A DNA stretch of 64,000 nt from assembly GCF_901933205.1 (NCBI RefSeq), contig NC_044571.1:70929689-70993688 (forward strand). Reading direction: 5' to 3'. This DNA is from Camarhynchus parvulus. Its lineage: Eukaryota; Chordata; Aves; Passeriformes; Thraupidae. The notes below the pieces were generated by a model. That model was not told the origin of the DNA, ran no database searches, and saw only the letters and a list, made by a program, of their open reading frames with translations. A program made the position numbers and the translations under genes. Below are positions 39,582 to 51,700 of this stretch, one piece after another; position 1 is the first letter of the stretch, and every line of letters begins with the position of its first letter.

Positions 39582-42500
39582 GTGAGTACGGGCCGGGCCG
39601 GGCCGGGAAGGGCGGGGAGGCTGCGGGATCGGCTGCGCCGCTTCCCCTCGGAGAGCGGCACAAGCGCCCGCCCGCCCACCCACCGCTGCTCCCTGCGGGC
39701 TCCGGCGCCCGTCTCGGGCCTCCGCTGTGCCTCAGGGGGAAGCGGGTGGCGGCGCGGCGAGCCTTTTCTCATGTGCTGTCTGTCGTGTCGCCGCAGGCTG
39801 GCCCGGGTGACCGTCCTCCATGACTGCCTGGGCTGCAGGACCTTCGAGCTGCCGCCGTCCGCGGCCGTGCGGGACGTGAAGAGGCGGATCGAGGCGGAGG
39901 CCGGGCTGCCCCTCGCCCAGCAGCGCCTGTGGCACCGCGGCAGAGAGGTGAGGGCCGGGCGGGCGGCGGAGCCTCCGCGGGAAGTGCCCACCCGGATGCT
40001 CCTGTGCCGTGCGTGGGCAGCGCGGTGTGTGTGCCTGTCCTTAGCTGTTCCTTCCGTGTGAAGCACGGAGGTCGTTTGGACGACCCTCATAGCGCCAGCT
40101 TTTATCATCCGAGTTTTTGTGTATTTTTTTTTTCTTTCTTTCCCTGAAGTACTTCTTGTGTTTTACCCTAATTTCTTTGGGGAGTTGTTGGGGAGAGCAG
40201 AAATTCACCGGAGAGTGCTGACGTGTTTGTTCTGCCCTCCTGCCTTTCCAGTCAGTTTCAAGAGCAGAGTTGACATCGCAGTGAGATGAAAGTGACAAGC
40301 TGAAAATTGAAGTCTGGGCACAGGAGTGAGTTGAATGAATGAATGAATGACCTTGTTCTGTTGAAAGCATCAGCCTGGTCTCAGTCTTTCAGTACTGCTT
40401 CCTGTGCTTCTGGCTGTGCTCTTGGGAGATGGGAACCTGGAGACCTGGTGGGATGGGATGAATAGAGGCAAGAAGGGAGAGAGAGGAGGCTGGAAATTAG
40501 TGTTAAATAGGGCAAGGGGATTTGCAAAGGTGTAGAGAAGAGAGGGCTCTAGGAAAACCTTATTGTGGCCTTTCTAAATATAATGGGGGCCTTATAAGAA
40601 AGATAGAAGGATACTTTCTGCCAAGGCCTGAAGTGATAGGACAAGGGACAATGGCTTTAAGCCAAAAAAGGTAAGTTTAGACTGGGGACAAGGAAGAAAT
40701 TTTTTAGGATGAGGTTGATAAGATACTGAAACAAGTTGCGGAGAGAAGTTGTGGATTCCCCATGACTGGAAATGTTGATAATGAGGTAGGATGGAGCTTT
40801 GAGAGACCTGATCTAATTCCTGTTCATGGCAATGGTAGGAGAGGGAGTTGAATACATGGTCTTCAAATGTTCCATTCCAACCCAAACCATTCTGTGAGAC
40901 AAGGAAAGATACACATGTTGGTTGTATTGCTTGGGAAGCTTTTAAGAACCTGGGCAACACAAGCTGGCTTTGAGGGCTCAGGTTTGAAGCAAACTGCCTG
41001 TGTAGTTTATCTTTTTTTGCATGTCCTTGATTTTGTTCTCACCAGGCCTTCCCTTTTTGGAGGACAAACTCTGTATCACTTTCTAAAATTTGCCTGGAAG
41101 CAAAGATCTGACTGCCACAGAAAACTTATCTTTTTCAGGGAACAGTCAGTAAGCAGACTGTAATTGCTGTTCTGTTTGATTGGGGTTTTTTAAATATAAT
41201 ACACTAGAATATATATGGGAATATTTATTTTGTACTGTAGCAAATTTGAAAATCCTTTATAAACTTTTGAAGTCCTGTTTATTGGGATCAAATGATTTTA
41301 AATTTTTTTGAGTAGTGGAATATTAATCTGTGAATAATTTTTTTCTATTACAACTGTTATGTGCAATTGATAGATGTTAAGTAAAGTCTTGTATCTTTTT
41401 GTCTCATAGTTCCTTACTGTATTAAACTATTCATTTGGATCTATTCAATGTCCAAGTTTCTAGTGGTGTCTTGATACAAAAATCCTACCTTAGAATATTT
41501 GGTTACTCTATCCCTTTAATGCTTGGTGATAACTTTCACCACTCTGTGGATTGCTTTATATTTTAGTGGTTTCAGAATACTTATAACCCAATTTTACGTC
41601 TTGAGAAAGTTCAACTCAAGTACAATATTTTTGCAGTTTTAGATAAACCTGCTGTTGTTTTAATCACTATTTAAAACTGATAGAAGTAAAAAAGAACGTA
41701 AGGTTCTTTTTCTTACAAATGATGTTAAATAATGATTACGTACTCTGGACTAGGGCTGTCTTAAGTGTAGTTAGATTGTAAGCATCTATGTCTGTGTAAA
41801 CACCAACTGCTTTCTAGTGATTTGTTTTTACCCATCAAAGTGAGGAAGTAGTCCCAAAATCTACTACAAACTGAGACTAATATAATAATATAATTTCAGA
41901 TAATAATATTTTAATCTAGCTTCTAATTAGTACAGTGGCCTTCTAAATCTGCATGTGTTGTTGTGTGCAGGATAACATGGGTCATATATGAATCTTCTAG
42001 CAGCACTTGGTATATGAATGAGACACACCACATGAAACTAGAATTGCAACAAAATCTTTATGTGCTATGAATACATAATAGTTTTCCCAATGGCTGCTAA
42101 GGAATGTGTTGCTTAGTTTGCCTCAGTTTCTCTGTAGTGTTCCTGGTGCAGCACTGGAGGCAGGATTAGATGACTTTCAGTGGTCCTTTCAATCTTGATC
42201 ATGGTGTGATGGATCTGCATGTAGAGGTAATGGGGGATGAGGCCGTCAAATTCTTCAGGGGTGTTTCTCTGACAGACTTTTGTCTCTACACAGTGTCTTT
42301 CCTGCTGCTTTGAGCTGCTATTACTTAGTTTAAGCCCCCTAGGAAATTGCATACTCAGATGTACTTGTGGAGTATACAGATTATGTACTTCCTGTATATG
42401 TTAATTTTTTTTTGTGGGCATGCACCTTAGAACAATAACTGTTTTAGTTTTATGCTTCCAGAACTTCCCTGAATACAAAACTTTTTCAATTGTAGAAACA

Positions 42501-45500
42501 GGAGGCCATGGCTTGCTCTTAGTATGCTTCTATAGGCATTTTTTCCGCCTGATTTGTTTTGTCCTGTTATTATCAAACTGAAACTTCTGACCAAGATCTT
42601 ATTTTTTCCTTCAGTTGTCTGATGGTATCAAGATTGTGGATCTTCAGAAGTCTCAAAATCAAGTTTTTCTAGAGCTTCAGTCAAAAGGGTTGAAAGGAGG
42701 AGGTATGGAAAATATTAGTCTCTGTTTATTAACTGGAAGCTCAAAGCATTTTCTGATGCAATGTGGAGTTAATTGAAATTTTTTCTTCTTTAAATGGGAA
42801 GAGATTATTTTTCATGTAAGTCCTAGGTTTGTCACTTGTTCTTTTCATTCTGCTCTAGAAAAATTAAACTTCTCTTTTTAAGTGCCTTGGTGTTTATTTT
42901 TTTCCTGTGATATAATATGTAGAATTTAGATTATTGCTATCCTTTGGAATCAATAAGGCTTGCCTTTCAGTAGTGTTGTAGCTGCCTTGTCTCATATAAA
43001 ATAAGCTGGGTACTTGAAAACAGTTCAGATACGGAAAGGATATCTTTTCAGTAACCACTGTGTAAAAATTATAACAGTGGTAAAAAATGTCTGGATTTCT
43101 TCTGTTGTTTTTAGAGTTTTTTGTTTGATAACTTGGTTTTCTTTTGATTCTGTCTGTTATTTACATTTTTATTAAAAGAACCTGAAGGTCTGTCTTTTCA
43201 TATAATATCTTGATAATTTAATATCTTCAGAAATCTCTAATTAAACTCTATCATAATTATTTTATTTGGCTGCTAGCATTAATATTCTTCTCACAATAAC
43301 TTTATTGTAAGGCAATGAAATAAATGCTAATCAGATGGCATGATAAAGAAGACCTTTCTTTTCATGCAGATATTTTATTTGGTCTCATAAAATATTGTAT
43401 TTCTTAGCCTGTTCAAGGAATGTATGTACTGGACTGTGGATTTTTAGTGACAGAGGGAAGTTTGTATATTAGCCAGAAGTTCATGTTCACATTCTCTGGA
43501 GCCTGAAGTGATTAGAAAACACCTATGAAAATGGACCTCATTTCTGTGACCTCCTGGTTCTGATATCAAACATTTTTCTTTCTGTCACTCTTGACAGAAA
43601 GAAAAGACATTTTTCTTTCTGTCACTCTGCTTGCTCTAATATTTTGCTGTGTGTAGGCTGTGGTAGATTAAATAAAAAGTCTTATTTTCCACCATGTAAC
43701 TATATAGAGAATAAAGTGTAGTGGCCCTAAGAAATCTTTCATGGGAAAGAGAAACTGTTGCTGTATTTTTGTGCCTAGGATTGGAAATTTTCTTAGAGAT
43801 GTAAGCAATCTATGTCTAGAAAAAGTGCTTAACCTTTCCTGGCCCACAGTTCTGAGGTAAGTTAATTTAAAACTTCTGAAGGCTTCAGTATCAGCCTTCT
43901 GTGTTCATTTTGGAGTCTTCCAGTTTACAGATTTTTCCTTACAGCAGGTGAATCAAGAAATGCCCTGAATTTCTAACTTGGAAGTGCATGGTCAATAGGA
44001 CCAAGCACATGGGTTGCTGAAGTACTCTGAGGATTATCCATGTCCCCTTTTTGTTCATTCATTGCTGCTGTCTATCAAATAATGCATGATCTTTTCATAT
44101 GATCACAAAATAAGTCATGTCTGAAGGGACATGAGGAGGTTTTTACTCCAGCCTGCTGCTCAGAGTGTGGGCAGCTCTGAGGTCAGTCTGGGTCACTTGA
44201 GGGTTCATCTGATTGAGCTTGGAAAGAGGAGGGAGACTGCACAGATTTCTGGGCTCCTAAGTGCTTGACTGCTCTTACAGTAGAATGAGTTTCTCCTTTA
44301 AATTTGTGGTACCAGTTTTGTGTTAAATATGAGCAGCTCTAATACTGAAGAAAAATCAGTTTAGCCTTTCATAGGATGCAGTAAATAATAACCTGTAGCC
44401 AGAGTAATTGTTGTGACATACAGAGCTCTGCTCTTAAAGAGAACAAAGTCTATCTTCATTCCTATCACTTAAAAGTTATTTGTCTGTTTTTGTGGTGGTT
44501 CCCATGGTGAATGAAATGTGTTGTTTAAACACTTCCACCTGCCTGTCCAACTTAGAGAAGATCAGTTTTTTTCATTTTAGGTAATGTCTGTTGATCAGTT
44601 TGCCTTATTTTGGAGGTATGCATATGGCATACTGACTTTCATATACTTCTGTATACTGCAAATGTAACAGAAGTTATGAAATACTTCACACATTCAGCTG
44701 TCAGTTGCAATGTCTTGCTTATTTTTTTCATTGATGTTATTAAGTTACTGTAAATAAAGTTACTCAAGAAAATTTTAAAGACAAAATATTTGATGTTTTT
44801 ATTTGATGCTTTTTCAGCAAATAGAACTCTCATTTGTCCCCCTTTTTCCACTTTGCTTTTTTATCCTAGTGTTTTATTCCAGAATTACATATGTGGGTTT
44901 AAATCTGTGTGCTTCATAAACATGTATATGCAGAAGAGAAGGAGAGGATAATTACTTGTTAATAATTAAAAAAAAAAGCTTTAGATGAGGCATCATTAGG
45001 GTCTGTTTTCCTTGTGAGGATTGTATCATTGCTATTTGTTTGAAGCACATGTTTTAGAGGTTTGGTTTAGGGAGTTGCCCTTTAGTCTCAGGCTGGAGTT
45101 TGAAATGGAGAGTATTGAACCTTTAATTTTGTGATAGACTTTTTCTCTTGGAGCACATGTTCATCATGCTGGGATTCTTTTCCCTCCAGCATTAGGCCCT
45201 GGCAACACCAAGGCTGGCACCAGGTCCACGCCCAGAGTATGTCAGAACAGGAAGTGTACACTAGAGCTAAAAATTTCTGTGCCTGTGTGTGTAGCTGTCA
45301 GTAGGGATCATGACTGGCTGTAAAAGAGTTAGAGCCACTGCTGCCCTGGCATACTGTCCTGCTACTTAAACAGCAGTAGTCCTTTAGAAATTGCTACTTT
45401 TGAGCACCAAGTATTTGGAATTGTGGCATAACGGTTGCAAAGACTTAGCCCCCAAATTTATTTCATCTAAATATGAAACAGCTCATTTACTTCAACATCA

Positions 45501-45682
45501 AGACTGCTATTTCACCTTTTTTAATTTAAAGATTTGTAATACAGGATTTTCACAGATGATTCTGGAAATACAAGATTTGACAATAATAGGCCTTGAGTTA
45601 ATTTTAAGAAATTATTGTTTCCAGTAATTTTTTAGTATTTTTTTAAATCTGAAATTAAGTGCACAGCAGCATAATATGCAGC

Positions 45683-45714
<32 letters not shown>

Positions 45715-48700
45715 TTTATTTACTTGTTTGCTTTTAGGTCGTTTTGGACAAACAACTCCACCACTTGTTGATTTTCTAAAGGATATATTAAGAAGATATC
45801 CAGAGGGAGGACAGATTCTTAAGGTAGACAACAAATAGTATTTTTAACAGTTACTTAATGTACATGACATGATGCCAAAATTTAACACTTCCCAGCAAAT
45901 CTTGTGGTTGTTTTATCTTATATTCACTTTACTACAGAAGATATAAGTGTCCATTTCTCTGGACAAGGCAAAATGAGTTGTGTGCTTTGTGTGGTTTTTA
46001 GTTGTTTTTTTTTTTTTTTGAAGATGGCAGTCTGATTTTTTTTAAGAGCATCCGGGGTGATTAGTCGGATGTTAAACTTCTCATCCAGCATGCTTCATCA
46101 CATGGGTGGTAGGAATTTAATTTTTCTTAGTGTATAGGAATTCTAGGTTCTAATGAATGGGATTTGATACAGATATAACTTATCTATCTAGACATGCCTA
46201 CATCCAAAACACCCAAATACAAATGTTGACAGGTGATGACAGTTCCTTATGTCTGTTGTCTTGTTTGCAACCATGGAACTAGAAGCTGATTATGCTTAGT
46301 GGGAATGCCCAAGATAAGCATATCTTCAACTGTTTTGGCAAATTGCCTCCTGGGTATGTTCTCAGCAGTGTCCGTATGTAGGAGGAGTGCTTACATTTTT
46401 ATTATTTCTCAGTACTAGTTGCATCTGTAAAATGAATTTGAATTAAGAAGGGTTCAAATTTTCTCAATATTTTAAACCCAAACTTTCATTCCAATATGAA
46501 TAAATAAGGAAGTAGGTAAATCTAAAAGTAGAAATGATGCTGTTTTGGTAGTTTACAATTTAAGTTTAACAGATTGTTAGAGAGAGATTACTACCAGGAA
46601 TTTTACTGATACCTTAAAATTTATTTCAGTGTTTTGAATCTTCAGATACAATGCTGTTACAGCTGAATGTAGCAGTTACCTTCTTGTGCCACAGCATGAA
46701 TGCAAGTCTGATTTCATGGTGATTGCCATACTTAGTATTTAATATTTCTGGAAACTTTGGGCTATCTTACTATGTCTTCATGAAAGACTGTTATGATTGT
46801 TCTTTTAGAAGAAGAACTGCATGTAAACATCTTGTAAAGATTCTTTAAACATCTGTTATTTATGCTTAACTGTAGGTGTATTTCTTGCTATCTCATAATA
46901 GCAAGAAATACTACTATCTCATTAGCAAGAAATGCTAATACTTCAAAACTATGTAGAAGTGACAATATAATATGCATTATAGACTGAACATACTGTCAAA
47001 AACTGCAAAATAAAAGGGTTATAATTTTGGAACCAGATATTAGGTAACAGTGAGCTTATTTTAGTCTCAACAATATACTTGAATGCAACCTAATCTGAAA
47101 TACTGACTGCTAGTTGATGCATTTTTTAAGTAGAAATTAATCTTGCTATCAAGTCTTTTATGTATAACTGAATGAAATTAAAGTATGTGAATACATTGCA
47201 TGTGATGTATCTATGTTGCTTTTCAGTTCAGCTGAAATACTTGCTTATGCCAAGCTTGCACACACCCACATAAGCATACACACGTGTTTATGTGTCTGGA
47301 GCCCTGATACACTGTGATGATTCAGTGTAAATAGGCCATTGTGTGAGGCTGTAATCCCCTAGGTATTTATAATCATGCTTACGTGTCTACTGTTGATGAA
47401 AACAGGACTGGATAGGCATATTTTATTAATGGTCATGTTTACAGAACTGCTTTACTGACATTTGAGTTTTCTGTAGCTCTCACCACTGATACTACTATTT
47501 AGCAAATACTCAGTCTTAATATAAGCCTCTTTCCAGTCTGTGGGTTTCATTCAACAGGGTTGCTTGCTCTGTTGGTTCATGACTTAGGGAGCTACTGGTC
47601 AGAACTGTTTTGCAGCCCTTTGCTGCAAGGGTGCTGGAGGCATGAGCTCCATAGTCCAGGAATGGTTGGTTCATACTGTGAAATGTAAATTTGAACCTAA
47701 TTCAGTTGATGTAAAGAAGAGTGCTGTGGATTACCCCTTTGTGCCTCACTGTTGTTTGTAAGGACTTACCTAATACACTTCGAAAAATTTAAAATTCTTT
47801 GTTTCTCTTTTCACACTTGCTTTGTTTTGAGACTTATACAACTCTGCTTCTTATGATAATATAGTAGTAATAGTTTAGTAGCTAATTTCTCAACTTTATG
47901 ACTGCTTTTGTGTGGTATTTGAGCTCCACATTCAAATCATGTTTATAGTATTTGTCTGAATATTTGTTTATAAAGATACCTATTCTCATGCAGGTAAGCT
48001 GGATAAAACCATTTTGGTTGAAACGTACGAAAACAGTTATAGTTTAGAAATTTGCTTGTTATTTTCTACTGTTTAAGTTCAAAAGCTGTTGCTAGAATAT
48101 GTATTACTGCATTATACTTTGTTTTAATTTATTTTTTCTACCTCAGGAACTGATACAGAATGCAGAAGATGCTGGTGCTACGGAGGTTAGGTTTTTATAT
48201 GATGAAACTCAGTATGGAACAGAAACGTTATGGTCGAAGGACATGGCACAATATCAGGGTAAGTATAAGTTTTAATAAATTTGGCCATTATTTTTCAATT
48301 TGCATGTTGTTTGGGGTTAGCTGTCCTGGCTATGTCCCCTTGGAGCTCCTTAGCAGCCCCAGCCCGCCCACTGTTTGGGCCGCAAGAGAAGCAGAAAAGG
48401 CCTTGGCTCTGCATAGGCCCTGCTCAGTGATAACTAAAACAGCTCTGTGTTATTGTCACTGTCTCCAGCACAAATCCAAAACACAGCCCCCAGCTACCAT
48501 GAAGCCCAAGCCAGCACATCAGTTTTTAAAGTAAAAATTACCTGTGCCCTTTACATTTCAGCATTCTCTAGGCAGTTCGGTTTTCTTCCCCATCCCATTT
48601 TTCCCTTGACTGTACACCCAACTTTGTTCCATGTTGATGTCTGTATACTGCAAGTCCAGCTTCTTGAAACTTTAGTTTTTTACATCATTTACTATGGCTT

Positions 48701-51700
48701 TGTGAGATAAAGGTCAATTATGTATTTAATAATTATTATTAATATTACTTTTAAAATTAGTTTGCATAGTGATCCTGAAAGGCATTCAGTTGTGATTTGA
48801 AGTTTCAGTGTTGGATGATCCACTACTTCTTTCTTCTGGCTTTTTTTCAGTTGTTAATCAGCCTTATTATGTCTTCTAATATGAGTTTGTCTGTCTTACT
48901 TTTTAGACAGAGGTTACTGTTTTATCTTGCCTTATATTCCCTTCCAGTGGCGGTATCTTCAGACTGTGACTAGTACATTTTTTGAGCATCTTTTTGATAG
49001 TCTGAACAGATTGAGTTTAAGCCTTGTGCCATGTGACACTTCTTTCAGAAGTTTTGTTTTTTTCTGCTTTTTGTTCGGTTTTTCAGAATCATTCTTTTAA
49101 AATGAGGATGTAAGAATTAAATAACACATCAGAATATAAATCTAAGTACCATTTACAGAGGTAACTTCATCTCATTGCTTTTGCTTTTGCATTTTGCGGT
49201 TTTTTCATTATAAGTCATAATTTGTTGTCAGCTTAGAGTCATAGCTTCCTTATTAAATTTGCATATGCATATACTTCAAAGAAATACTTTCTTAGGTCTC
49301 TGAGTTCCATTTTCCTAGAAAATGTTTAATTTTAAAGATTAAATAGTTTTCTTCCTCTGACATCTTTTTAACTCTTGCCTGTTTATTGTAGGGCCAGCAT
49401 TTTATGCATATAATGATGCAATTTTCACCCCTGAGGACTGGCATGGTATACAGGAAATAGCAAGAAGCAGGAAGAAGGATGATCCCCTGAAAGTTGGAAG
49501 ATTTGGAATTGGCTTTAATTCAGTTTATCATATAACAGGTAATCTTAGTAGTTATTTTAAAAAAAAGTGTTGAAGTTTTAAATAGTTAAATTGCTTTAGA
49601 TATTCATAAGCATTTAATATTTTCCTCTATAATGTGTTTTAAAATTACTTAATGTCTAGATTTTCTTATGAAGCATTCCTGTTTTTCTCTAATCCTAAGA
49701 TAAGGCATCTGCTTGATTTTGAAGGTTTTTGAAGATATTTCTATTAACATCATTATGTACTCAGTCCTTTACATTGAAATGAACATTCCTTTATACTGGT
49801 GTTTCAATTATACACTGCTTCTCATTTTATAGAGGCTCATAATACAGGATAGGTATCCAAGTAGAAGTGCGAAAGTTCGACTCACTAAACTGAAGGTCTT
49901 ACTGCAGGTTCTTTGGATAGTAGTGATTTTTATTTATTGCTAGAAAAGATATGTAATAGAGGTATCTGCACATTTACACTTGAAAGAGATAGTACATACT
50001 GTTTTGCAAGCTCTTAATATTCAGTCTTGAAATCTGTTATTCTCCCAGAATGCTTTATTGTGGTACAGAAGAAGCATAAATAATGCTTACAGTCTCCACA
50101 GTTATAACAGTGCAGGAAAAAAAAAGCTAAACATTTTTACCTTATGAAGTGAATTTGTAAGACACATGATATTTTAAAAAATCTTTTACCTGGCTGAGCA
50201 TGAATAAAATTAATACATTCTGTGGTTTGATAATTCTGTGCATTTGTGCATTTAAATGTATAGAATTACTGTCTGCCAGCCTTCAAGATCTGCAAAGTAT
50301 GAATCTAGTAGAACACACATGTAGTAAATTAATTTGTTGGGTTTTTTCCTTGAAAATAGTGGAAACATAAAAGTATGTAGTTGAAGAAAGTTGAAAGCAA
50401 CTTCTTGTTGCTCACTGTCGGCTAGAATTCAAATGGTTGAATGAATATTTATATATTCAGCTGCTGAATAGGTATATGCTTGTTTCCTCCCTGTTAGTAA
50501 GCACTGAATTATGTTACCAGAATCACAGAATCATGTAGGTTGTATAAGACCTTTAAGAACATTGAATCCAACCACAAGCCTAATGGTACCAAGTCCACTA
50601 AGCCATGTCTCTAAGGGTCACATCTTCATGTCTTTTCAATACCTCCAGGGATGGTGACTCAGCCATTTCCCTGAGGATTGTACTCAGTTAATCACAGTTT
50701 TAGAATATTTTATTCTTGCCTTTTAAAAATTTGTTCCTTAGCACTGTATTTTTAAAGTATGTTGTTTTAGGTTTATTAGTAATTGTTGGTTTTTATGAAT
50801 ACAGATGTCCCTAGTATCTTCAGTGGCGACCAGATTGGAATGCTTGATCCCCATCAAACCCTCTTTGGACCTCATGAATCAGGCCAGTGTTGGAATCTAA
50901 AAGAAGATAGCAAGGAAATAAATGAACTTACGGACCAGTTTGCACCTTTCATTGGTGTATTTGGCAGCACTAAGGAAACCTTTAAGAATGGAAACTTTCC
51001 TGGTACATTTTTTCGTTTCCCACTTCGTCTGCAGCCTTCCCAACTGAGCAGCAATGTTTATGACAAACAGAAGGTCTTGGAGCTGTTTGAATCCTTCAGA
51101 GCAGATGCGGACACAGTATTGCTTTTCCTGAAGAGTGTTCAGGATGTTTCACTGCATGTACGGGAAGCTGATGGAACAGAGAGGCTGGTTTTTAGAGTAA
51201 CTGCTAGTGAGAACAAGGCCTTGAAACACGAAAGACCCAATTCTATCAAAATCCTGGGAACTGCAATAAATCAGTATTGCAAGGGAGTTCCAAGCAATAG
51301 CATAACATGTGTGACATACCATGTAAATATAGTTGTAGAAGATGAGAGTGTTAAGGACGCACAGAAAACATCTTGGTTAGTGTGTAATTGCGTGGGTGGT
51401 CGAGGAATGTGCACAGAACTGGATTCTTTAGCTGATGACTTGAAATTTGTTCCTACTATTGGAATAGCCATGTCTTTAGCAACTAATGAGGAGGAAAATG
51501 GAGCTGTAGCAGACTTTTCAGGAAGAGCATTTTGTTTTCTGCCTTTGCCTCCTGGTGAAGAAAGCAAAACTGGACTTCCAGTTCATGTTAGTGGTTTCTT
51601 TGGTCTCACAGACAACAGGAGGAGTATCAAATGGCGAGAGCTGGATCAGTGGAGAGATCCAGCAGCTTTGTGGAACGACCTTCTTGTGGTAAATATAGTG

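Larger units (their letters stand above)
39190..40080 (+). promoter_or_regulatory. SACS: CpG island promoter of SACS
   Basis: GC content and CpG density rise sharply from the AT-rich flank at about 39,190 and fall again by about 40,080. The island covers the inferred exon 1, intron 1, exon 2 and the start of intron 2. No TATA box is evident, as is usual for broadly expressed CpG-island genes; a GC-box-like GGGCGGGG lies just inside intron 1 near 39,611. Long open frames on both strands here are explained by scarcity of AT-rich stop codons. The transcription start cannot be read from the sequence. A divergent transcript towards the left is possible but nothing shows it. Confidence 0.85.

Noticed and set aside
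39248..40108. Long minus-strand open frame (286 codons) across the SACS CpG island
   Set aside because: It lies in extreme GC content, where stop codons are rare, is rich in Arg, Pro and Gly, overlaps the real SACS exon 2 on the other strand and matches no family.
48160..48534. 124-codon open frame starting in SACS exon 5
   Set aside because: It is in a different frame from SACS, passes the exon 5 donor and runs through an antisense LTR fragment, so it is not a gene.
49868..49900. T-loop-like AAGTTCGACTCAC suggesting a tRNA
   Set aside because: No acceptor, D-arm or anticodon arm can be built around it.
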